Notes under the pieces: model-generated
What the model was told of the DNA's origin: nothing
What the model saw: only the letters and a program-made list of their open reading frames with translations
Database searches by the model: none
Origin: Ilumatobacter sp.
Lineage (GTDB): Bacteria > Actinomycetota > Acidimicrobiia > Acidimicrobiales > Ilumatobacteraceae
DNA: 6,181 nucleotides
Assembly: GCA_029263275.1 (NCBI GenBank)
Contig: JAJCXU010000365.1
Span: forward strand, 1 to 6,181
Direction: 5' to 3'
Shown here: positions 1 to 4,555 of the stretch, piece after piece
Numbering within the stretch: position 1 is the first letter of the stretch
Layout of the letters: every line of letters starts with the position of its first letter
Translations under genes and position numbers: made by a program

Positions 1-23
1 CGTTCAGTTCGGGTGCGTTCGCG

Positions 24-81
24 CGGTCCCACGTTCGCGGACCGTATCTCAGTGTCTGCGCCGCCGAGATGACCCTCGGCG
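24..81 (-). terminator. Weak hairpins downstream of the nitronate monooxygenase gene
   Basis: Two short inverted repeats follow the stop codon at 89-91 in the minus-strand direction. The nearer pairs CTCGGCG (75-81) with CGCCGAG (62-68) around a 6-nt loop, a 7-bp stem starting 7 nt past the stop. The farther pairs GGACCG (39-44) with CGGTCC (24-29) around 9 nt. Neither is followed by a T-tract on the minus strand, so this would be an atypical terminator. Hairpins of this size arise easily in GC-rich DNA. The remaining sequence of 1-88 carries nothing I recognise. Confidence 0.35.
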
Positions 82-88
82 CGTTGGC

Positions 89-1237
89 TCAGACCTCGAG
101 TTGCCGGGCGAGCGACTCGACGGACTCGATGAACTCCTCGATCATCTCGATGACGACTTGGCCAGAGGTCTTCGACTGGTTCATCGTCCCGACGATCTGG
201 CCGACGAAGTAGTTCGCCAGCTTCTCGGCGCCGGAGCCCTTGGTGTGTGCGGCGCGGGAGATGCGCTTCTGTGCCTCGGTGGTGAGGATTGGTTGCAGCG
301 GCATGCCGAGCGGATCGGGGCGGTCGTCGCGTTCCCACTCCTCGGTCCAGGCCGACTTGAGCATCCGAGCGTGCTTGCCCGTCAGTGAGCGCGAGCGGAT
401 GGTGTCAGCCGACGTCGCTGCGAGGAACTTCTGCTTCACGACCGGATGTGTTTCGGCTTCCTCGGTGGTCAGCCACACCGAACCGCACCAGACGCCTTGC
501 GCTCCGAGTGCCATCGCGGCAGCCATTTGCCGGCCGCGGCCGATGCCGCCTGCGCCGAGTACCGGGATGTTGACCGCGTCGACGATCTCGGGGATGAGGA
601 CCATCGAGCCGATCTCACCGGTGTGGCCGCCAGCTTCGGAGCCTTGGGCGATGATGATGTCGACGCCGGCCGCCTGGTGCCGCTCGGCGTGTTGTGGGCG
701 TCCGGCGAGTGCGCCGATCAGCTTGCCCTCCTCCTTGCAACGGTCGATCAAGAAGCCGGGGGGCGGGCCGAGTGCGTTGGCGATGAATGCAGCGTTACTC
801 GCGAGCGCGACGTCGAGCTGGGGCAACGCGGCGTTGGCGCTGAACGGGGCGTCGCCGTCATGCCCGCCGACTGCGGTGTTCGATCGCGTCGTCGTGTCGT
901 CGGCCGGGAGTTCGGGGACCTCGTAGCGTTCGAGGATCTCGTCGATGAACGCGCGGTGCGTGTCGGGAATGAGTTTCGCGATGTCGTCGAGGGTGTAACC
1001 GCCGTCTTCGTCGCCGGCATATTTTGCGGGGACGATGAGGTCGACACCGAACGGACGGTCACCGACCTCGGCCTCGATCCACGCGAGATCCGTCTCGAGA
1101 GCCTGTGGCGAGTGTGCCACTGCACCGAGGACCCCCAGTCCGCCGGCCTTGGTCACCGCGGCGACCACGTCACGGCAATGGCTGAAGGCGAAGATCGGGA
1201 ATTCGATGCCGAGCATGTCGGTGGCCGCTGTCTGCAT
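89..1237 (-). CDS. Nitronate monooxygenase-family flavoprotein (2-nitropropane dioxygenase-like)
   Basis: Probable FMN-dependent TIM-barrel enzyme of the NMO/2-nitropropane dioxygenase family. Members oxidise nitronates, but many are uncharacterised oxidoreductases, so the substrate is unknown. Numbering from the upstream GTG at 1243, the N-terminus has LGIEFPI (11-17) and AGGLGVLGA (33-41). The family phosphate/flavin signature QGSEAGGH spans 200-207, and its His207 corresponds to the proposed catalytic base of class I enzymes. A second glycine motif, GAGGIG, is at 230-235, followed by ALGAQGVWCGS. The C-terminal part (NYFVGQIVGTMNQSKTSG, 343-360) is typical of the family. The stretch at about 105-140 is charged and looks like an extra loop. 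I chose the ATG at 1237 (382 aa) because translation then begins MQTAATDMLGIEFPI, a natural length before the first strand; GTG at 1243 adds two residues. Neither start has a strong Shine-Dalgarno. The gene is monocistronic here and divergent from the next gene. Family call firm, function loose. Confidence 0.9.
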   Translation of the reverse strand: MQTAATDMLGIEFPIFAFSHCRDVVAAVTKAGGLGVLGAVAHSPQALETDLAWIEAEVGDRPFGVDLIVPAKYAGDEDGGYTLDDIAKLIPDTHRAFIDEILERYEVPELPADDTTTRSNTAVGGHDGDAPFSANAALPQLDVALASNAAFIANALGPPPGFLIDRCKEEGKLIGALAGRPQHAERHQAAGVDIIIAQGSEAGGHTGEIGSMVLIPEIVDAVNIPVLGAGGIGRGRQMAAAMALGAQGVWCGSVWLTTEEAETHPVVKQKFLAATSADTIRSRSLTGKHARMLKSAWTEEWERDDRPDPLGMPLQPILTTEAQKRISRAAHTKGSGAEKLANYFVGQIVGTMNQSKTSGQVVIEMIEEFIESVESLARQLEV

Positions 1238-1277
1238 CCCCACATCTTGTCGCGTCCGCCCCCGTCAGCGAGAAGCA

Positions 1278-1337
1278 GAGTCACAGCGGGGCCGGGTACA
1301 TCTGTGACTCACGTCCGGACCGGGTGCAAACGTGAGT
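1278..1337 (-). repeat. Twin-hairpin intergenic repeat, copy A (inverted relative to copy B)
   Basis: This 60-bp sequence matches the reverse complement of 3951-4014 except for one substitution and a 4-nt deletion. It contains two hairpins. The first has GAGTCACAG (1278-1286) pairing with CTGTGACTC (1302-1310) around a 15-nt loop. The second has ACTCACGT (1307-1314) pairing with ACGTGAGT (1330-1337) around another 15-nt loop. The two stems share bases 1307-1310, so they cannot both form completely. Identity with copy B stops exactly at the outer stem edges. It lies between two divergently transcribed genes, 41 bp from the ATG of the left gene and 49 bp from that of the right one, so it must overlap or adjoin their promoters or 5' leaders. 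Confidence 0.9.
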
Positions 1338-1386
1338 GGCTTGCTCCTCTTCGCCATCGGTGCTCGAGGTCTGTCAGCATCAGCGG

Positions 1387-2046
1387 ATGCCACGACTGCA
1401 CCAGGTGTCCCGCGCAGAGAATGACTCGCCGCTCGTCGAGACGATGTACGGCCTGCTCTTCGGCGACCGTGATCCCGTTGCCGAGCCCGGAACCGCCACC
1501 GGCACACCCGGCGACTGGTGGACCGTGTTCGCCAACGACCATGCCGTGTTCGAGCATGCGGTGCAGGGGTTTGGCGTGTATCGAGGGGCCAAGCTCGACC
1601 CGGTGCTGCGTGAATTGGGGCAGACGCGTGCGGGCTGGTTGGTCGGTAGCCAATTCGTCTACTCCCAGCACTGCAAGTCGCTGCGTGGGCTGGGTGTTTC
1701 GGAGGACAGGATCGCGGCCGTCGCGGTGGGCGCGGCCTCGCCGGTGTGGAACGACGTCGAACGGCTGGTGCTCGGATACGCCGACTGTCAGATCACGGGA
1801 ATGGGTCGTGTCCCTGACGAGATCTTCGACGGACTTCGTGCGGCGCTGCCCGACGAACAGCTTCTGGAGTTGACCTACATCACCACGCTGTATGCGCAGC
1901 ATGCGGTGATGTCGAAGGCGTTGCGGACCGAGTTCGACGACGTCGACGAGCGCATCGTGGAAGTCGACGCACCATCTGAGTTCGACGCGCGCGACATCGT
2001 CCGCGACATCAGCCTGCCGGCTGACGGCGATGAGCGTCCGCAATGA
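1387..2046 (+). CDS. Carboxymuconolactone decarboxylase-like (AhpD-fold) protein
   Basis: A 219-residue protein of the carboxymuconolactone decarboxylase/AhpD-like superfamily, all-alpha and predicted cytosolic. The N-terminal PGTATGTPGDWWTVF (34-48) and central GSQFVYSQHCKSLRGLGVSE (87-106) are the recognisable blocks. In the central block, His95-Cys96 sits where AhpD peroxidase-type relatives carry a CxxC pair. Only one cysteine is present there, so a disulfide-reductase AhpD role is unlikely. The C-terminal helices (LTYITTLYAQHAVMSKALR, 162-180) fit the fold. I prefer ATG 1387 because MPRLHQVSRA is a normal opening for this subfamily; the in-frame GTG at 1336 would add 17 low-complexity residues and would start inside repeat copy A. 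No clear Shine-Dalgarno is visible. The stop overlaps the start of the next gene by ATGA, implying translational coupling and a shared transcript. The reaction is unknown. Confidence 0.85.
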   Translation: MPRLHQVSRAENDSPLVETMYGLLFGDRDPVAEPGTATGTPGDWWTVFANDHAVFEHAVQGFGVYRGAKLDPVLRELGQTRAGWLVGSQFVYSQHCKSLRGLGVSEDRIAAVAVGAASPVWNDVERLVLGYADCQITGMGRVPDEIFDGLRAALPDEQLLELTYITTLYAQHAVMSKALRTEFDDVDERIVEVDAPSEFDARDIVRDISLPADGDERPQ

Positions 2047-2993
2047 GTGAGGTGCTGTTCTGCACGGACACGTTCTGGGCCGACTACGGCGACCAGGTCA
2101 GAGCGGTCGTTCCCGACATCGAGACGGTCCTGCTCGACGGCGACCTCCAGGTCAGCGACGCCGACCTTGCCCGCATCACCATCGCCCATTTCTCCCACGA
2201 CGCGTGGCCTGAACACAGCCTCAACTGGTTTGGCGTCGCGCTGCGTGCACCCAACCTCAGATGGATCCATCTGATGTCGACGGGCGTCGACAGTCCGGTG
2301 TTCACGACGTTTCTCGACCGGGGCGTCCGCCTGTCGAATTCGTCAGGAGCCAGCGCTGCGCCGATCGCTCGAACGGCGATGATGTATCTGCTCGCGCTGG
2401 CACGTGATCTGCCGCGGATGATGAGAGCGCAAGCCCGTGCGGCGTGGGAGCCAGCACGTTGGAACGAACTCGAGGGTCAGCAGGTGGCGGTGCTGGGCTG
2501 GGGCCCGATCGGCAAAGAAGTGGCGCGACTTGCCAGCGAATTCGGAATGCAGCCGATCATCGTTCGTCGCGCTGCGCACGGCGACGAGCCGTTTCCGACT
2601 CGCGCCTTGGCTGAGCTCAACGATGTCGTGGCCGATGTTGATGCCGTGGTCGTGGCATTGCCGCTGACCGAGCAAACGCGGGGGCTGATCTCGGCCGACG
2701 TACTGGCTGCGATGCAGCCGGACGCGTTCTTCGTCAACGTCGGTCGGGGAGAGCTCGTCGACCAGGCGGCGCTCACCCAAGCCTTGGCGAATGGACGGTT
2801 GGGGGGAGCGGGTTTGGACGTCACCGACCCGGAACCGCTGCCGTCTGATGACCCGCTGTGGGCCTTGCCGAACGTCATCATTACGCCGCACAATTCGGGC
2901 AGTACCAACCGGTCCGGTGACCGAGTGAGCGAGCTGTTCCTCGCCAATCTCGTCGCGTGGGTCGCCGACGAGTCGCTCGTTTCGGAGGTCTAG
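2043..2993 (+). CDS. D-isomer-specific 2-hydroxyacid dehydrogenase
   Basis: A 316-residue enzyme, normal family length, that would interconvert a 2-oxoacid and a D-2-hydroxyacid with a nicotinamide cofactor. The Rossmann motif GWGPIG is at 152-157. The catalytic set is complete: Arg235 in NVGRGELVD, Glu264 in DPEP and His283 in ITPHNSG. Residues 1-100 and the C-terminal tail form the divergent substrate domain. After the glycine motif the second strand ends IIVRR (172-176). Arg occupies the position where NAD-dependent enzymes usually have Asp, which points to NADP(H) preference and so perhaps a reductase direction, as in glyoxylate/hydroxypyruvate reductases; this is inference. The ATG overlaps the previous stop (ATGA), so the two genes are probably translated together. 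The substrate cannot be read from the sequence. Confidence 0.93.
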   Translation: MSEVLFCTDTFWADYGDQVRAVVPDIETVLLDGDLQVSDADLARITIAHFSHDAWPEHSLNWFGVALRAPNLRWIHLMSTGVDSPVFTTFLDRGVRLSNSSGASAAPIARTAMMYLLALARDLPRMMRAQARAAWEPARWNELEGQQVAVLGWGPIGKEVARLASEFGMQPIIVRRAAHGDEPFPTRALAELNDVVADVDAVVVALPLTEQTRGLISADVLAAMQPDAFFVNVGRGELVDQAALTQALANGRLGGAGLDVTDPEPLPSDDPLWALPNVIITPHNSGSTNRSGDRVSELFLANLVAWVADESLVSEV

Positions 2994-2997
2994 CGCA

Positions 2998-3021
2998 CCT
3001 CACCACTCGAGAGAGGTGAGG
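2998..3021 (+). terminator. Hairpin between the dehydrogenase and thioesterase genes
   Basis: CCTCACC (2998-3004) pairs with GGTGAGG (3015-3021) around a 10-nt loop, beginning 5 nt after the dehydrogenase stop. No T-run follows. It could be a partial terminator, an mRNA-stabilising 3' end or chance. If it terminates, the thioesterase needs its own promoter in the remaining 55 bp, where I see no convincing -10/-35 pair. Confidence 0.35.
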
Positions 3022-3076
3022 GCGGTGCAGAGGGGTGGACTGCGCGGCTGAGATGATCGTGGGCGATGATGGGGCG

Positions 3077-3931
3077 ATGAGCGAGCCCTGGAACATCGCC
3101 CCGAATATCGCCGATGTCGACTTCGCCGACCTGCTCGAGCTCGAACCGCACGGGCCCGACACCTTCGTTGGCATCGCGGCGAAGTACCCGTGGGGCAAGC
3201 GCCTCTTCGGCGGCCAGGTCGTTGCCCAGGCACTCGCTGCGGCCATCGCCACGGTCGACCCCACTCGCCGGGCGCACTCGCTGCACTCGTACTTCATTCG
3301 ACCGGGGTCGATCACTGAACCAATCCGTTTCGAGGTCGAGCGACTGCGTGATGGCCGGTCGTTCTGCACTCGTCAGGTCGTGGCCCGTCAGTCCGGCGGC
3401 GCCATTCTCAACGTGTCGGTGTCGTTCCAAGTCGAAGAAGACGAGGCCGACGCGCAAATCGCCACCCTCCCCGAGGGCATCCGGCTCCCAGACGACCCGA
3501 GGCTCGGCAACTTCTCGTGGGGCAACCTGATCGACCGGCGGTCCGTCGATTTGCCCGGCGTCGATGGTGAGCCTGGTCGGCTCGGCTACTGGCTGCGGAT
3601 CATGGCCGACCTCGGCGACGACCCGGTGAAACACACTCTCGCCATGGCGTTCCTGTCTGATGCTGCGCCGTCACGCGCAGCGCGCTCGCCGCACCCCGAC
3701 TTCGACAACAACCTCAGCGATCGCACCAAGTTCCAAGGCGCCAGCCTCGACCACTCGGTTTGGTTCCACCGGCCTTGCCGTGCCGATGAGTGGCATTGGT
3801 TCGACACTCGCTCGCACGGGCTCAATGGCGGTCGCGGCCTCGTGACCGGCGACGTCCTCAACATCGACGGCACGCACGTCGCAACGATTGCTCAGGAAGT
3901 ACTTCTCCGCCGCGTTCGCGATCGCGACTGA
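3077..3931 (+). CDS. tesB: Acyl-CoA thioesterase II (TesB-like)
   Basis: Hydrolyses acyl-CoA to free acid and CoA. The 284-residue length matches TesB (about 286 in E. coli), which has two fused hotdog domains. Numbered from ATG 3077, the first domain contains RLFGGQVVAQAL (42-53), HSLHSYFIRPG (67-77) and LRDGRSFCTRQVVA (90-103), all TesB hallmarks. The second contains SLDHSVWFHRP (223-233) and TIAQEV (270-275). By alignment from memory with E. coli TesB, the Asp-Thr-Gln active-site trio corresponds to Asp195, Ser223 and Gln273. Ser for Thr keeps the hydroxyl. ATG 3077 is preferred over in-frame GTG 3035 and ATG 3053 because it gives the family length and a natural MSEPWNI opening; the only ribosome-site candidate, GGGG at 3071-3074, is weak. 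It is codirectional with the preceding gene at an 83-bp gap. The physiological acyl chain is unknown. Confidence 0.93.
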   Translation: MSEPWNIAPNIADVDFADLLELEPHGPDTFVGIAAKYPWGKRLFGGQVVAQALAAAIATVDPTRRAHSLHSYFIRPGSITEPIRFEVERLRDGRSFCTRQVVARQSGGAILNVSVSFQVEEDEADAQIATLPEGIRLPDDPRLGNFSWGNLIDRRSVDLPGVDGEPGRLGYWLRIMADLGDDPVKHTLAMAFLSDAAPSRAARSPHPDFDNNLSDRTKFQGASLDHSVWFHRPCRADEWHWFDTRSHGLNGGRGLVTGDVLNIDGTHVATIAQEVLLRRVRDRD

Positions 3932-3950
3932 CCCGACCACCAGGCAACCG

Positions 3951-4014
3951 ACTCACGTTTGCACCCGGTCCGGACGTGAGTGAGTCACAGTTGTACCCGG
4001 CCCCGCTGTGACTC
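3951..4014 (+). repeat. Twin-hairpin intergenic repeat, copy B; probable bidirectional terminator
   Basis: There are two adjacent hairpins. The first is ACTCACGT (3951-3958) with ACGTGAGT (3974-3981) around the loop TTGCACCCGGTCCGG. The second is GAGTCACAG (3982-3990) with CTGTGACTC (4006-4014) around TTGTACCCGGCCCCG; adding the T3981-A4015 pair makes 10 bp. The loops match at 12 of 15 positions although the stems differ. It fills the gap between convergent genes, starting 20 bp after the thioesterase stop, and the asnC-type stop codon (4013-4015) lies in the distal stem. Being palindromic it could terminate both transcripts, but no T-tract follows on either strand. An inverted copy is at 1278-1337. 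Confidence 0.88.
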
Positions 4015-4474
4015 AGTCGAGGGGCGCGCGGACGTGTTTGGTGCGGTGTTGGAAGACGATGGACGTGCGTTCGTCGATGACATTCGGGGCGCTGCCGATC
4101 GAGGTGAGCACGGTCTGGCTCAACGTCGCCATGTCACGCGCGCTGAGCTGCACGAGTGCGTCGTACTCGCCGGTGACGAGCCACACGTCGACGGTCTCTT
4201 CGAACGACCACACCGCATCGAGGAACGCATCGACGGCGTCGGGTGTCTTCGGGCGGAGCTTGACCGAGACGAGCGCTTCGACGTTTCGACCCAGCGCGGC
4301 GTCATCGACCTCAGCGTGGTAGCCGCGGATCACGTTGTGCTGTTCGAGCGAGCGCAGCCGATTGACGATCGTTGACGGCGACACGTTGGCGGCCGCTGCC
4401 AGTTCAGTGTTCGGGCGGCGCGCATCGACCTGCAGTTCGTGCAAGAGACGGCGGTCGGTGTCGTCGATATTCAC
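4013..4474 (-). CDS. Lrp/AsnC-family transcriptional regulator
   Basis: A 153-residue DNA-binding regulator of the feast/famine (Lrp/AsnC) family, at the usual length. It begins MNIDDTDRRLLHELQVDARR. The winged helix-turn-helix covers about residues 5-52 (TELAAAANVSPSTIVNRLRSLEQHNVI, 23-49). The linker GYHAEVDDAALG follows, then the ligand-binding RAM domain at about 65-145 with the conserved VTGEYDALVQL (100-110) and a TSIVFQ strand. Such proteins form dimers and higher oligomers and usually sense amino acids or their derivatives. The start is a GTG at 4474; the protein begins exactly at the family's N-terminus there, and a modest GGAA lies 7 nt upstream. The longer open frame upstream is antisense to the next gene and not credible. 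Divergence from the 2-oxoacid oxidoreductase suggests it controls that gene and itself. The stop codon lies inside the copy B repeat. Confidence 0.93.
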   Translation of the reverse strand: MNIDDTDRRLLHELQVDARRPNTELAAAANVSPSTIVNRLRSLEQHNVIRGYHAEVDDAALGRNVEALVSVKLRPKTPDAVDAFLDAVWSFEETVDVWLVTGEYDALVQLSARDMATLSQTVLTSIGSAPNVIDERTSIVFQHRTKHVRAPLD

Positions 4475-4555
4475 GTGAAGGTTCCAAATTCTGTGAATTG
4501 TGCAGACATTGGGAGAAGTCTTGCATGATCTCCGCGTCTTGTCGGAGACTTCTGC
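4475..4555. promoter_or_regulatory. Divergent regulatory region between the Lrp/AsnC gene and the oxidoreductase
   Basis: These 81 bp must carry both promoters. They are locally more AT-rich than their surroundings on the regulator side. A perfect palindrome AATTC-TGT-GAATT occupies 4487-4499, ending 12 bp upstream of the regulator's GTG; it is a plausible autoregulatory operator and also contains -10-like sequence. TGCATG occurs at 4522-4527 and again at 4553-4558, 31 bp apart. I could not fix a convincing -35/-10 pair for either direction. That the region is shared is certain from the layout; the operator assignment is inference. Confidence 0.55.
4514..4553 (+). promoter_or_regulatory. Inverted repeat overlapping the oxidoreductase ribosome-binding site
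   Basis: AGAAGTCT (4514-4521) is the exact reverse complement of AGACTTCT (4546-4553). Inside it, TCTCCG (4529-4534) is complementary to CGGAGA (4543-4548). As RNA, AGAAG/CTTCT and TCTCCG/CGGAGA can stack into an 11-bp stem with a 10-nt bulge. That stem would bury the Shine-Dalgarno GGAG (4544-4547), which sits 8 nt before the ATG at 4556. It could act as a translational control element, or the DNA inverted repeat could be an operator for the neighbouring Lrp/AsnC protein. Confidence 0.45.

Noticed and set aside
1..88. Fragment of a further gene at the left edge
   Set aside because: Short open stretches exist in more than one frame, but none gives a recognisable protein end, so no call is made.
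446..1873. 475-codon plus-strand open frame
   Set aside because: It runs antisense through the nitronate monooxygenase gene, across the intergenic repeat and into the CMD-like gene. Its composition is rich in Arg/Gly/Asp without motifs, as expected for a shadow frame in GC-rich DNA.
1309..2043. 244-codon minus-strand open frame
   Set aside because: It is antisense to the CMD-like gene and shows no family features.
1278..4014. CRISPR array or insertion-sequence ends
   Set aside because: There are only two copies, inverted and 2.6 kb apart, each internally palindromic, with no spacers, cas genes or transposase and no evident target duplication.
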